Positions 47,553-57,268 of a DNA stretch of 64,000 bases are shown piece by piece. Below the pieces are notes generated by a model, which saw nothing but the letters and a program-made list of their open reading frames with translations, was not told the DNA's origin and searched no databases. Positions within the stretch are counted from its first letter, which is position 1. Each line of letters starts with the position of its first letter. The translations under genes and the position numbers were made by a program. Source of the DNA: JARBAK01 sp034472185 (GTDB lineage Bacteria; Pseudomonadota; Alphaproteobacteria; Rickettsiales; Midichloriaceae); NCBI GenBank assembly GCA_034472185.1, contig JARBAK010000001.1, positions 124,001-188,000 of the forward strand, read 5' to 3'.

Positions 47553-47969
47553 TTACTTCTCTAGGAAAGAAGACAAAACGGCCCTGAATGTTTCCGGATT
47601 CTTACCATTACAATAATCAGAAACAGCTCTATACTTCACTAAGAGGGCTAGTTGTTCTTCTACAAATTTTTCTACTCTTCCTGACTCACTACCTTGCGTA
47701 GCTAATGCTCTCAATTGCGCTAAGGATCTTATAATCTCTTGAACTAACTCTTTTTGCTCTGAAAAAACAATGTGCAAATGGTCATAAAGTTCTTGCATTA
47801 TAAGATCGCCCTCAGGTGTAGACGGAGCAATAATACAACTCAAGGGGAAAAGGCCCATCTCAGAACTTTTAGCAAAAATAAATATGAGAAAGGAAACTAG
47901 AGCGCTTGCTTTTTCTATAGAAGATATATTTGCGCTATTTGATTTGCCAGAATGTATATTAGATGACAT
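47553..47969 (-). CDS. Hypothetical protein
   Basis: The protein has 138 residues. A hydrophobic stretch at about 25-50 (ASALVSFLIFIFAKS) is followed by a helical, charged C-terminal half (LYDHLHIVFSEQKELVQEII). There is no recognised domain. It has the same strand as the membrane protein downstream, with 47 bp between. A short palindrome lies in its upstream region, shared with pgpA. Confidence 0.5.
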   Translation of the reverse strand: MSSNIHSGKSNSANISSIEKASALVSFLIFIFAKSSEMGLFPLSCIIAPSTPEGDLIMQELYDHLHIVFSEQKELVQEIIRSLAQLRALATQGSESGRVEKFVEEQLALLVKYRAVSDYCNGKNPETFRAVLSSFLEK

Positions 47970-48015
47970 AAATTGACCACCTCATTTTTAAACAACTTCC
48001 GCATGTGTTTTAAAC

Positions 48016-48034
48016 ACTAATAGCTACTATTAGT
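48016..48034. promoter_or_regulatory. Short palindrome in divergent upstream region
   Basis: ACTAATAG and CTATTAGT are 8-bp perfect arms around CTA, between the divergent hypothetical gene (start 47969) and pgpA (start 48149). It is operator-like in size and position; no regulator is known. Confidence 0.3.
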
Positions 48035-48148
48035 ATAGTACACAATAAAATAATTACTAGTGACAAATAGTGGAATAAGTTACTATTTAAGCCATCTCGT
48101 TAACAACATCAGCGCTTAATCGATACTACTCATAAATCCCATAAAGAT

Positions 48149-48718
48149 ATGCCCCAATCATCAAAACAAGCCAATTATACGCGATATATGTGGTATAATA
48201 TAGTGTGTACATGCTTTTTTATAGGCCGTATGCCATTCGGACAGGGAACGTTTGGAGCTTTAGCGGCTTATCCACTATACGCTGCTATCACTAAAATAAA
48301 TCTTTATTGGATATCCGGAAATTATATTCTTTATGCTATCATCTTGGCTATAACTATCGTGGCATACTTCGCTATTCGCAAGTTTCAATTAACCTTTCAA
48401 GTAATAGACCATCCTTCTATAGTGGTAGATGAACTAATTGGACAATTGTTGATAGTTGCAATTTCTGCCAAGTGGATTATCTTAAATAGCGTGGTCATCA
48501 GTATTTTTCACGATATAATACATCTAAAGATTGCTGACATAGACATAGCATTTTGGATATCTTTTCTTCTATTTAGGTTATTAGACATAAAAAAACCTCT
48601 ATATATTGGATATATCGATAGAAAGATGCAAAATGCATTCGGTGTGATACTAGATGATGTTGCTGCTGCGCTCATAGGATCAGGAATAATATATATATGT
48701 TATGTATGTTGTATGTAA
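48149..48718 (+). CDS. pgpA: Phosphatidylglycerophosphatase A
   Basis: This inner-membrane enzyme removes phosphate from phosphatidylglycerol phosphate. The 189-residue protein has the PgpA motifs GRMPFGQGTFGAL, VIDHPSIVVDELIGQ and FRLLDIKKPLYIGYIDRKMQNAFGVILDDVAAALIG. The order and charged residues match the family, and the extra N-terminal residues are not conserved. mlaE begins about 25 bp after it. Confidence 0.88.
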   Translation: MPQSSKQANYTRYMWYNIVCTCFFIGRMPFGQGTFGALAAYPLYAAITKINLYWISGNYILYAIILAITIVAYFAIRKFQLTFQVIDHPSIVVDELIGQLLIVAISAKWIILNSVVISIFHDIIHLKIADIDIAFWISFLLFRLLDIKKPLYIGYIDRKMQNAFGVILDDVAAALIGSGIIYICYVCCM

Positions 48719-48741
48719 CGGCGATTATTCCAGAGAAATAA

Positions 48742-49557
48742 GTGATAAAAAGGCTTTTATATATGAATAATACTACTCAAGTAATAAATAGGGGACTTAC
48801 AATAATAGGAGCTTCTTTTATTTCTTTGGTGCAATTAATCGGCAAAATATCGATATTTATAATCTGTGTCGTAAAAGCTTTGCTTACGCCCCCCATCTAT
48901 TGGCGCGCACTATGTCAGCAAATATTTGAAATATTTTACAGATCTCTACCAGTCGTGGGCCTGACTGCAATATTTACAGGCGCAGTATTAGCACTACAGA
49001 GTTATGTCGGTTTCGCACGTATGAATGCACTCAGTGCAGTTGCTTCAGTGGTTGTGTTAACTATTACCCGAGAGCTAGGACCAGTATTAGCCGGTTTAAT
49101 GCTAGCGGGCAGACTGGGGGCAGCTATTGCCGCAGAACTCGGCACTATGGCCGTAACAGAACAATTGGATGCTTTGCGAACTATTAGTATAGATCCTATG
49201 AAATTCTTAGTTGTACCTAGAATTTTGGCGGGAGTGATCGCATTGCCATTTTTAGTTATAATAGCTGATATAATCGGCGTCTTCGGTGGATATATAGTCT
49301 CAACATATAAGCTCGGGTTTTCCTCTTCTGCATATCTTAGAAGCACCTTCAATCATCTCGAAATCCAAGATGTAAGATCTGGATTAATAAAAGCAGCTGC
49401 ATTCGGACTTATAGTATGTACAATCGGATGTTATTATGGTTACAATTCTGATAAGGGAGCTTGTGGCGTTGGTAACGCAACAACTAATGCTGTTATAGGC
49501 GCTTCTATACTGATTTTAATAGTAAATTACGTTATTACAAGTTTGCTATTCCATTGA
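48742..49557 (+). CDS. mlaE: MlaE-type ABC permease (phospholipid/lipid transport)
   Basis: This is the inner-membrane permease of the Mla lipid-transport system, which helps keep outer-membrane asymmetry. The 271-residue protein has the MlaE core: ALQSYVGFARMNALSAV, ITRELGPVLAGLMLAGRLGAAIAAELGTM and the TNAVIGASILILIVNYVIT C-terminus. GTG 48742 is listed; ATG 48763 (MNNTTQV), preceded by AAAAAGG, is equally plausible. mlaF follows at 34 bp. MlaD and MlaB are not adjacent. Confidence 0.92.
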   Translation: MIKRLLYMNNTTQVINRGLTIIGASFISLVQLIGKISIFIICVVKALLTPPIYWRALCQQIFEIFYRSLPVVGLTAIFTGAVLALQSYVGFARMNALSAVASVVVLTITRELGPVLAGLMLAGRLGAAIAAELGTMAVTEQLDALRTISIDPMKFLVVPRILAGVIALPFLVIIADIIGVFGGYIVSTYKLGFSSSAYLRSTFNHLEIQDVRSGLIKAAAFGLIVCTIGCYYGYNSDKGACGVGNATTNAVIGASILILIVNYVITSLLFH

Positions 49558-49590
49558 ATACAATTATCCCCTTGAAACAGAGAAATAGTA

Positions 49591-50352
49591 ATGTCGTCTC
49601 TCTCTCATAAAATAGTAGTAAGGAAATTAAATAAAACCTTCGGGAATAGAATTGTCCTTAAAAATATCAATTTTTCACTAGAACATACTAAATCTCTGGC
49701 AATTATTGGAGGCTCAGGAAGCGGGAAATCCGTATTGTTGAAATGTATAGCGGGATTGTTACTACCAGATAAAGGTAGTGAAGTCATAATTGATGGGGTG
49801 CCCCTAGCAGATATACCAATACATGCAAGAAGTCGCTTTTTAGAAACCTTTGCAATGCTGTTTCAAAACAACGCTCTCTTCGATAGCATGCTGATATGGG
49901 AGAATATTACATTTGGATTACTACAATCCGGACGAATCGAATCAAAAGAAGCAAAAAAATTAGCAATAAAAAAATTACAGAACGTAGGATTGAGTGAGGA
50001 CGTAGCCAAGTTATATCCTTCGGAAATATCAGGTGGCATGCAAAAACGCGTTGCCATAGCTAGGGCAATTGCAACTAATCCACAGCTCTTGTTTTTAGAC
50101 GAACCAACTTCAGGGCTAGATCCCATTACCGCTAGAAAAATTATTAAGCTTTTATTCGATTTAAAGAATCAGTTTAAAATAACAACTGTAACTATTACGC
50201 ACGATATAAGATGCACACAAATTTTAGCGGATGAAGTAGCCGCAATAAACGAAGGAACTGTGGTATGGCGTGGTACAATAAAGGAATTATACGAAACCGA
50301 TCATATTTATATAAAAGAGTTCTTAGATGATGACTTTCGTAAACATCAATAA
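49591..50352 (+). CDS. mlaF: MlaF-type ABC ATP-binding protein
   Basis: This is the ATPase partner of MlaE. Its Walker A is GGSGSGKSVLLK, its signature ISGGMQKR and its Walker B LLFLDEPTSGLDP, followed by the H-loop TITHD. The 253-residue length is normal. The last 26 bp overlap the following MBL-fold gene in another frame. Confidence 0.95.
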   Translation: MSSLSHKIVVRKLNKTFGNRIVLKNINFSLEHTKSLAIIGGSGSGKSVLLKCIAGLLLPDKGSEVIIDGVPLADIPIHARSRFLETFAMLFQNNALFDSMLIWENITFGLLQSGRIESKEAKKLAIKKLQNVGLSEDVAKLYPSEISGGMQKRVAIARAIATNPQLLFLDEPTSGLDPITARKIIKLLFDLKNQFKITTVTITHDIRCTQILADEVAAINEGTVVWRGTIKELYETDHIYIKEFLDDDFRKHQ

Positions 50353-51166
50353 GAACACTAGTAGCGAAAAAAATATCAAAAAAGGAGAAATACTCTGCAC
50401 AATATTGGGCTGTGGAGGATCTAAGGGGGTACCACAAATAGGATGTACGTGTGATAATTGTACCAGTTCTTGCAATATTGACAAACGTACATGTTCTTCA
50501 ATACTGATCGAGAGTGATACAACTACCGTACTAATAGATACATCTCCTGATATCAGATACCAAGCGATCAACAACAATATAACGGGATTAGATGCAGTAC
50601 TGTATACGCATATGCATTATGATCATACCGCGGGTATAGGACATCTCGAGCAATTTAAATGTCGATATGAAAAAATGCCAATTTTTATGGATGCTTACAC
50701 CGCACATGCTCTAGTAGAAATGTTTGGTTACTTATTCCACAATACATCTCAAATTCATTCATCTACTCTCGAATCTCATGTTTTTTGGGGATCCTTTACG
50801 ATAGGAAATATTACAGTAACACCATTCTTGCAACAACATGGCTCGTCTTATCATTCTTGCGGATTTCGTTTCGGCGATTTCGTTTATTCTACAGATATTA
50901 ACGGATTCGATGAACATGCACGCTTTACATTAAAAGGAACAAAGATATGGGTTTTAGATTGCTTACGCTATTATTTTTCACAAGGTCATAATTCCCTAGA
51001 AGACATATTAAGATGGAATTATATATTTAATCCTGATCAAATTATTTTAACACATATGGAACACACATTAGCTTCGAGAGAACTCAGAAAACTTTTACCA
51101 TCCAACATAGTGCCTGGATACGATGGAATGCAGATAAGATTTCCAATCTCAAAGATTATAAATTAA
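50327..51166 (+). CDS. MBL-fold metallo-hydrolase (PhnP-like)
   Basis: This metallo-beta-lactamase-fold enzyme of 279 residues has CTILGCGGSKGVPQIGCTC at the start and the metal-binding motif THMHYDHTAG, then HGSSYHSCGFR and LTHMEHTL near the end. The cysteines in GCTCDNC may bind an extra zinc, as in PhnP, a cyclic phosphodiesterase. The substrate is unknown. It overlaps mlaF by 26 bp; a later in-frame start is possible. Confidence 0.85.
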   Translation: MMTFVNINKNTSSEKNIKKGEILCTILGCGGSKGVPQIGCTCDNCTSSCNIDKRTCSSILIESDTTTVLIDTSPDIRYQAINNNITGLDAVLYTHMHYDHTAGIGHLEQFKCRYEKMPIFMDAYTAHALVEMFGYLFHNTSQIHSSTLESHVFWGSFTIGNITVTPFLQQHGSSYHSCGFRFGDFVYSTDINGFDEHARFTLKGTKIWVLDCLRYYFSQGHNSLEDILRWNYIFNPDQIILTHMEHTLASRELRKLLPSNIVPGYDGMQIRFPISKIIN

Positions 51167-51247
51167 ACAAGCAATAGAACAATATTAAAAATCAGAAATG
51201 ACTCGAGTGTTACTCGACGTTTTCGCCCTCTTTCCCCTCATTAAAAT

Positions 51248-51679
51248 ATGTGCGATATAGAGCAATCAAACAACACCCGAAAGGGTCTACTATTAAATAG
51301 TAATCAGCACTCTAATTCTTTTCATTTAAAAAAACTCCATAATAAAACTTTTAGTCTTTTGTTTAATAGTGGATCCAAATTCGTTTCTAGGGTTTTTATA
51401 CTGCTATATACATATAATATAAGTCCAAATGACAGAGATATTTATGCGGGGTTTGTCGCAAGTAAAAAAGTTGGACCAGCTGTGCATAGAAATCGTTGTA
51501 AGCGCGTCCTTCGCGCTGCGCTACAGAATATAACGCGGCAAATATATATTACAGAAGGACAACTAAGGTTAGTGTTAATAGCTCGAAAAGGACTAGCAGT
51601 TTCTAAAACACAATATAGCTCCGTATTATTAGATTTAAGGAAATATTTCCAAAAGATACAGAACCACTGTGCTCGCTAA
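51248..51679 (+). CDS. rnpA: Ribonuclease P protein component
   Basis: This is the protein subunit of RNase P, which trims tRNA 5' ends. The RNR motif HRNRCKRVLRAA and the strand VRSRVF-like FVSRVFILLYT are clear. The 143-residue form has a ~25-residue N-terminal extension beyond the usual ~115. rpmH, its near-universal upstream partner, is not in the 81 bp before it. yidD overlaps its end. Confidence 0.9.
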   Translation: MCDIEQSNNTRKGLLLNSNQHSNSFHLKKLHNKTFSLLFNSGSKFVSRVFILLYTYNISPNDRDIYAGFVASKKVGPAVHRNRCKRVLRAALQNITRQIYITEGQLRLVLIARKGLAVSKTQYSSVLLDLRKYFQKIQNHCAR

Positions 51680-51701
51680 TACAATAAAATTGAATAGCAA
51701 T

Positions 51702-51962
51702 ATGACTTCCATTAAAGCAAAGTTAAAACGTATAGGAAATCACGTGCAACAATACTTTAAGATATTTTTACAACTTTTATTATTCCTATATCAGAGTTGT
51801 ATCTCGCCTTTTTTACCACGTTCGTGCATATTTAAACCAACATGCTCTTGTTATGCACAAGGAGTACTTAAGAAATACACCCTACCTAAAGCTCTATATC
51901 TAATTATTAAAAGACTTGTACGATGTAATCCATTCTCACGAGGAGGACGTGATCCAGTTTAA
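51702..51962 (+). CDS. yidD: Membrane protein insertion efficiency factor YidD
   Basis: YidD is a small protein assisting YidC. The block YQSCISPFLPRSCIFKPTCSCYAQGVLKKY and the RLVRCNPFSRGGRDPV end are the family signature. I use ATG 51702 (86 residues, normal size); a GTG at 51669 inside rnpA would add 11 residues and an 11-bp overlap. yidC itself is at 12.9 kb, so the classical cluster is split. Confidence 0.88.
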   Translation: MTSIKAKLKRIGNHVQQYFKIFLQLLLFLYQSCISPFLPRSCIFKPTCSCYAQGVLKKYTLPKALYLIIKRLVRCNPFSRGGRDPV

Positions 51963-52149
51963 AGGAAGAGTATTTCATTATACGACAAAGATAATATAGA
52001 ATTTAGCATGCTCATCTTATTATATAGGCAGATTTGTTAACGTATTCAGAACAATAGTTATTATCTCTTCAATATTTCCCTCAACCATATATAATACAGG
52101 GCAGTCTATTAATAATATATTTAGATATTTAATTTCTTGATATAAATCT

Positions 52150-52224
52150 TGGCAGGAGTGAGAGGACTCGAACCCCCAACCACTGGTTTTGGAGACCAGT
52201 GCTCTACCATTGAGCTACACTCCT
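52150..52224 (-). tRNA. tRNA-Trp (anticodon CCA)
   Basis: On the minus strand a 75-base cloverleaf reads: acceptor AGGAGTG/CACTCCT, D-arm GCTC/GAGC, anticodon stem CTGGT/ACCAG with the loop CTCCAAA, T-arm GGGGG-TTCGAGT-CCTCT, and encoded CCA. Confidence 0.95.
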
Positions 52225-52228
52225 ACTT

Positions 52229-52849
52229 TTAATCACAACACCACATATGCTTCTTTTCGGCATAAGCAACAATAGGCTCTAAATCTTTCCGCACCTTAGA
52301 ATTCGTCTCTCCTTCCAATAAACGTAAGAGATCTTCTATCTGTTTCGTCCATCTTATACGTTTTTCTGCGAGTGTAAAGGCTCCCTGCATGGCATCAGAA
52401 TTTCTTACAGAAATAGCAAGTTTGAGTGGTGAAGGCACACCTTCCACAGTAATAGTAACTGCGTAGTAGCACTCATATACATCACTGTCATACTGGGTTT
52501 TTGGAAGATCTTCAAGTTTTGATACACCTAATGTTCCACTTTCTAGTGCAATATAGTTTTTAATGTACGCATCCCTAATTGCTATCACTAATTTCCCCTC
52601 TGTGCCTACAGCTGCAAACTTACTACGAATCCAATACAAGAGGCGCGATTTAGGAGAAACTCCCGAAATATCAGAGCTTACCTCCACAGCACTTCCTGTA
52701 TCATCTACTATTTGCACGCTCGCAACGTTCAATAATATTTTTTGGGACCCTCGATTACATAAAAACTCTCCATACAGTATATTACTACAACCACCAGAAA
52801 ATAACCCGGCACTGCATATCATAATAATAATCAACCAGTTCCTTTTCAT
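52229..52849 (-). CDS. Lipoprotein of unknown function
   Basis: This 206-residue protein has a lipoprotein signal (hydrophobic residues 5-20, lipobox FSGGC with Cys 21). The mature part mixes beta strands and ends in a Cys pair (MWCCD). I recognise no family; its size and placement recall LptE/LPS-assembly-type lipoproteins, but no motif supports that. Its start overlaps the stop of the upstream symporter by 4 bp, so the two are co-translated. tRNA-Trp lies just downstream. Confidence 0.7.
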   Translation of the reverse strand: MKRNWLIIIMICSAGLFSGGCSNILYGEFLCNRGSQKILLNVASVQIVDDTGSAVEVSSDISGVSPKSRLLYWIRSKFAAVGTEGKLVIAIRDAYIKNYIALESGTLGVSKLEDLPKTQYDSDVYECYYAVTITVEGVPSPLKLAISVRNSDAMQGAFTLAEKRIRWTKQIEDLLRLLEGETNSKVRKDLEPIVAYAEKKHMWCCD

Positions 52850-54099
52850 ATGCTCGTACTAATATTATCGCTGCTATTATACACAGCTTCATTTAAAGTC
52901 TTCTCCATTTTATCTATTACTAGAGTAACTGTGCAATCTCCCGTTATATTAATCATTGTTCTGAACATGTCAATGAACCTATCTATGCCAAGCATTAAAC
53001 CTATCCATTCTAATGGAAGGTGTACAGAGGACAAAACCATACCTAGCATTACGACTCCTCCTCCAGGAAATCCTGCAGCGCCTATAGATCCTATCGTTGC
53101 AGCAAGCATTATTATCCCATATTGACCCACACTTAGATGTATCCCTGTAACCTGAGCAACAAAAACCGCACATATGCATAGGTATATAGACGTACCATCC
53201 ATATTCATAGATGCGCCCAAAGGAAGCACAAAAGAAGAAACGCGTTCAGAAACGCCAAGCTTTTGACGTAGATCTTGTATAGAAGTAGCTAGAGTAGCCT
53301 TGCTACTCGAAGTAGCTAGTGCTAATGCTTGCACATTAGTTATTTTTCTTAAAAAGTGCAAAGGATTTAATCCTGCCAATACAATAATTAAGAGCGCAAA
53401 CACCAAATATTGTAAAACAAAAGCTCCTAAAATGACAAGAACTAATCCACTTAAGCTAATCATCATAGAAATTCCATATTCTCCTACAATCCAAATCATT
53501 ATAGCAAATACACCATATGGAGTTAAACTGATTATCATGTCCATCATTTTAAACACCACCATAGTCGCTGAAGTTATAAACTCTTTCATAACTCTTCCCC
53601 TTTCTCCCACTAAGATAAGAGCTAAACCTATGATCATGGCAAAAACAACTACTTGTAAAGTATTACCAGTAGCCATAGCTTGTATTGGATTGGTCGGTAT
53701 TATATCTAATAGCATCTGAACAATAGACTTAGTAGCTTGTGGCAAAGGTGTAGTCTGTTCTCCAAGCACTATCTTAAATCCTATTCCGGGCTGAAATATA
53801 TTGGCGCAAACTAACCCTATAGAAACAGCAAGTACAGTAGTCAAACTATATACTGCAAAAGCTTTTAATCCTAGCCTTCCAAGCGTTCCTATATCCTCTA
53901 TGCTAGTTACTCCATACAAAACAGCGAAAAATACCAATGGAACCACACACATTTTTACCAAATTGGTAAAAATCGTAGCGAATGGTTTTGCATAGCAAGC
54001 ATATTCTCCTAAAAGGAATCCAGACACTATACCAAGTATCATGCCTATAATAACTTTATGCCATAATTTTAATTTATGTACTTTATACAACATCGACAT
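52846..54099 (-). CDS. Dicarboxylate/amino acid:cation symporter (second copy)
   Basis: This 417-residue paralogue of the symporter at 36.6 kb has the same family marks: TSSSKATLATSI, NMDGTSIYL and GAAGFPGGGVVMLGMVL, then INITGDCTVTLVIDK. NMDGT is the classic form of the substrate motif. It is paired by a 4-bp overlap with the lipoprotein downstream. The two copies differ in the hairpin-2 and TM7 residues, so their substrates may differ. Confidence 0.93.
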   Translation of the reverse strand: MSMLYKVHKLKLWHKVIIGMILGIVSGFLLGEYACYAKPFATIFTNLVKMCVVPLVFFAVLYGVTSIEDIGTLGRLGLKAFAVYSLTTVLAVSIGLVCANIFQPGIGFKIVLGEQTTPLPQATKSIVQMLLDIIPTNPIQAMATGNTLQVVVFAMIIGLALILVGERGRVMKEFITSATMVVFKMMDMIISLTPYGVFAIMIWIVGEYGISMMISLSGLVLVILGAFVLQYLVFALLIIVLAGLNPLHFLRKITNVQALALATSSSKATLATSIQDLRQKLGVSERVSSFVLPLGASMNMDGTSIYLCICAVFVAQVTGIHLSVGQYGIIMLAATIGSIGAAGFPGGGVVMLGMVLSSVHLPLEWIGLMLGIDRFIDMFRTMINITGDCTVTLVIDKMEKTLNEAVYNSSDNISTSI

Positions 54100-54264
54100 A
54101 CCCCTTTAGTTTAGAAGCTCTAACAATACCAAGAGCAACCATGCATCAAGCTGAATCAAAATACTCTATAAGCACATAAAATTTCGCTTGGCCCCCCTCC
54201 TCAGATACGCAATTTTTATTTAGCTCTCACGCCAATCTCGCATTATAGAAAGCCAGAAGCTTAA

Positions 54265-56253
54265 TCAATTAACCCCTTCAATCGCAGATGGATTTACTTT
54301 TATTACATATGCATTGAAGAGAGACGAAAGATATTGCCCCATCACAATATCTTGATATACGTTAGCAGCTTTTGATGTAAATAAAGGTCTGCGAGTACGA
54401 GCTTCTTCAGAACTTAAATATGTGATTTTTTTTAATTGAGCAAATATATAACCCCCATCTGAGCATTTATAGATGTGAGAAGTTTCCCATGGCTTTAACC
54501 TTAATACTTCATCTACAAAAGGCGCAGGAAGACCTTTAACAGAGGCGAGATCTATATAACTTACATTAAGTTCCACAGGTAATGGTACAATCCGATTATG
54601 AGTATCTTTTAATTTTCCCAAACCATCAAGTATAAAACCAAAATCCGAAAGATCCCCATTTTCAATATGAGTACTATTAACCCGCTCCTGTAATTCTTGT
54701 GCAAATTTTTCTAACTCAGTCTCAGCCTTTCTAGCATCACACGCAGACTGTACAGCACCTTCACTTTCACTGAAGCTAGGAATATGTTCCTCTCTGATTT
54801 TTTCCACTCTTATAACGACAAAATCTGTATCTGCCTTCAAAGGAATAGGTGTAGAAACCGTGAGTTCTTCATTACTAAACACCCCTCTAATAAAATTAGT
54901 GTCCCTTATTACCTCTTCTACTGAGACTTCTCCCCTTTCCTCTATGCCTAAATCATCCTCCTTGCCCGCCACCTTCTCCTCAGTATACTTTTCCTTTCTA
55001 ACTCTTTGTGCTGCACTAACTTTAAGACTGTACTTACTTGCAATGTTCTCTAAAGAAAGTCCCTCACTTACATCTTGCCCTATCCGCTGCATTAAATCAT
55101 TTAAAATCTCAGCTCTTTTCTCCATTTCTAATTGCTGCTTCAATGAAGACTTTACCTGTTCAATGGATTTGATTTGTTCTGGAAATACTTCTACTACTTC
55201 AAACAAATGCCATCCTAATGCCGTATTTACGGGCTCACTTATATCACCAGGAGCTAATTTAAAAACTAATTGAGCTATTTCGTCACTTAAATCGCCCCTC
55301 CCTATCTTCTCCAAATCAATAATTTGCGCTTTATTAGTTTTAACAGAATATTCCCTTTTTATATCGTCTAAGGAGTGCCCAGATTCTAATTGATTTTTCA
55401 CGCCTATAGCATCCTCGCGTGATGGCAGTATAATCTGTTTTATAGATCTTTTTTCCTCCAACGTATACATGTGCTTCCTCATACGATAGAGATCCTCAAT
55501 CTCGCTCTCTTCTACGATAACAGTTTGTTTATTTAATAGATCTTTGCCAAATAATACGTAAGAGACGTCTCTCTCTTCAGCAGTCGCAAAATCACTCTTA
55601 TTCTGTTCCCAAAATGCTGCAACTTCTTCCTTGCCGTAACATAATGTAGCAGCCTTCGGCAGATACTCCCTAACCACCTTAAAGGTCCATAACGTATGTT
55701 TAGCGTTAAATACTTGTGTTATAGCATCAACCAAAGGTTCTAAAACAGTTTTATTCCCAGCTCTAAAGAAATTCATATACTGGGAATATGCCATCTCCTC
55801 CTTGGTTTTCGTTATAAAATCTGCTTCACTTATCCCACCGTTACGGAGAACCTTTTGAAATTTTTTTTGGTCAAACTTTCCTTGTTTATCTTGAAACGCA
55901 GGTATCTTTGATATCTCGAATCCCACCATTTCGTCACTAATGATAAAACCAGCTTTTTTTGCTTCTTGTATTAAGATAGCATAAGCTACTGCATGTTTGA
56001 ACGCACCATGTCTGACATGACTTATATTCGGAATAACTTCAAGATTCTCCTGCTGCACTCTCTGAAATTCAGCAGACACCATACGTTCCCAATCTAAAAC
56101 GCTATATTCAATTTCTCCAACCTTTATGGCCCACCTTGGCTTACCACCAGTATTTATGCCAGTTTGAACGCCCCAAGATATGAAGCTCACCGCAACAACA
56201 GCAAAAAGCAGCTTTACTATCCAACTGCTAGCGCATCTTTTAAAAAATTGCAC
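54265..56253 (-). CDS. ppiD: PpiD-like membrane-anchored peptidyl-prolyl isomerase/chaperone
   Basis: The 662-residue protein has an N-terminal transmembrane anchor (IVKLLFAVVAVSFISWGV), then a SurA-N-like domain (VLDWERMVSAEFQRV) and a parvulin-type domain near 260-350 (EKRSIKQIILPS and GDISEPVNTALGWHLFEVVEV). It is a periplasmic folding factor for exported and outer-membrane proteins. It lies directly downstream of the OmpH/Skp gene, a sensible functional pair. Confidence 0.9.
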   Translation of the reverse strand: MQFFKRCASSWIVKLLFAVVAVSFISWGVQTGINTGGKPRWAIKVGEIEYSVLDWERMVSAEFQRVQQENLEVIPNISHVRHGAFKHAVAYAILIQEAKKAGFIISDEMVGFEISKIPAFQDKQGKFDQKKFQKVLRNGGISEADFITKTKEEMAYSQYMNFFRAGNKTVLEPLVDAITQVFNAKHTLWTFKVVREYLPKAATLCYGKEEVAAFWEQNKSDFATAEERDVSYVLFGKDLLNKQTVIVEESEIEDLYRMRKHMYTLEEKRSIKQIILPSREDAIGVKNQLESGHSLDDIKREYSVKTNKAQIIDLEKIGRGDLSDEIAQLVFKLAPGDISEPVNTALGWHLFEVVEVFPEQIKSIEQVKSSLKQQLEMEKRAEILNDLMQRIGQDVSEGLSLENIASKYSLKVSAAQRVRKEKYTEEKVAGKEDDLGIEERGEVSVEEVIRDTNFIRGVFSNEELTVSTPIPLKADTDFVVIRVEKIREEHIPSFSESEGAVQSACDARKAETELEKFAQELQERVNSTHIENGDLSDFGFILDGLGKLKDTHNRIVPLPVELNVSYIDLASVKGLPAPFVDEVLRLKPWETSHIYKCSDGGYIFAQLKKITYLSSEEARTRRPLFTSKAANVYQDIVMGQYLSSLFNAYVIKVNPSAIEGVN

Positions 56254-56316
56254 CCACCCACCTTTAATATATATGAAAGGGGAGCGTTTAATAACACTCC
56301 CCCTAGAGCAAACTTT

Positions 56317-56997
56317 TTATTTCTTGCTACTTTCATCAACAGAAGAATCAGCCTTCTTATCGCCAGCAGTATTATTTACTACTCCATCTTTTAAGGCATC
56401 TTCCTTTGCCACACCGTCTTCAAACACAACTACATAAGATGGTAAAGATTTATTCAATTCATTAGTAACAGTAGCGGTAAGATCCAATCTTGGCTCCGAA
56501 TAAGCAGCAATCGCTTTTTCAAGCACTACAGCATATCCAGCTTCTTGCGCTTTAGTCTTAACTACCTCTGCACTTTTTTCACTTACAACCTGTATCGCAG
56601 TAGAATAGGCTCTTTCTAACACATTCCTGTCATCAAAAGTTGTCTTTTGCAAATTTGCTGCTTCTGCTTCTATTGCAGCTCTCTTAGATTCAAAAGCCCC
56701 TTTCGCCAAAGAGTTTTTCTTCGCCTCCAACTCCTTACTCTTATTTTTCAGCGATACTTCATTTTTACGCATCTTTGTCAAAAACTCTCCTCTTTTTTTA
56801 TCCATTTGTTTCATTATATCCTTAAACACTAGAGAAGATTCTATCGCCTTCCCAGTATCAACCATAGCAATCTTTAAAGGTAGCTCATTACCCTTACTAG
56901 GAAGATCTGCTGCAAAAGCGCCGGTTCCCCCTATTATAGCAGTAATAGCAGCAGCCATAACAAAATTAGAAAAACTCCTTTTAACCATTTTCATAAA
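56317..56997 (-). CDS. OmpH/Skp-family periplasmic chaperone
   Basis: The protein has 226 residues from ATG 56997, chosen because GTGGTG lies upstream and a signal peptide begins right there (VMAAAITAIIGGTGAFA-AD). The middle is a long coiled coil (KQMDKKRGEFLTKMRKNEVSLKN and KSKELEAKKNSLAKGAF), as in Skp, and the end fits the family body that binds unfolded outer-membrane proteins. An acidic, low-complexity tail is added. It lies upstream of ppiD on the same strand. Confidence 0.85.
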   Translation of the reverse strand, partial: FMKMVKRSFSNFVMAAAITAIIGGTGAFAADLPSKGNELPLKIAMVDTGKAIESSLVFKDIMKQMDKKRGEFLTKMRKNEVSLKNKSKELEAKKNSLAKGAFESKRAAIEAEAANLQKTTFDDRNVLERAYSTAIQVVSEKSAEVVKTKAQEAGYAVVLEKAIAAYSEPRLDLTATVTNELNKSLPSYVVVFEDGVAKEDALKDGVVNNTAGDKKADSSVDESSKK

Positions 56998-57268
56998 TAA
57001 ACACCACGAATCAAACAAATAAGGACCCTGCAAAAAGCAGAATATAAATTATATAACCAACAAGTCTACAAACAAACTTTGAACTCGCCGAGATCACACT
57101 ATCTGCAAGATATTCAGGGGCTTCTTTATTGTCAACCATGATCTAACATAAGCAGATACGAATTTGGGTTCTCAGCACTTCTTTTTCAGTGCCTTTACAG
57201 ATGAATAGTGGTACAATGGACATGATTTAGACTGAGGTGAGTATTTCAAAAACAAATAAAGACGCATA

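Noticed and set aside
57190..57230. Promoter for rpoD (TACAAT near 57213)
   Set aside because: The -10 is plausible, but no -35 lies at a workable distance, so I do not list it.
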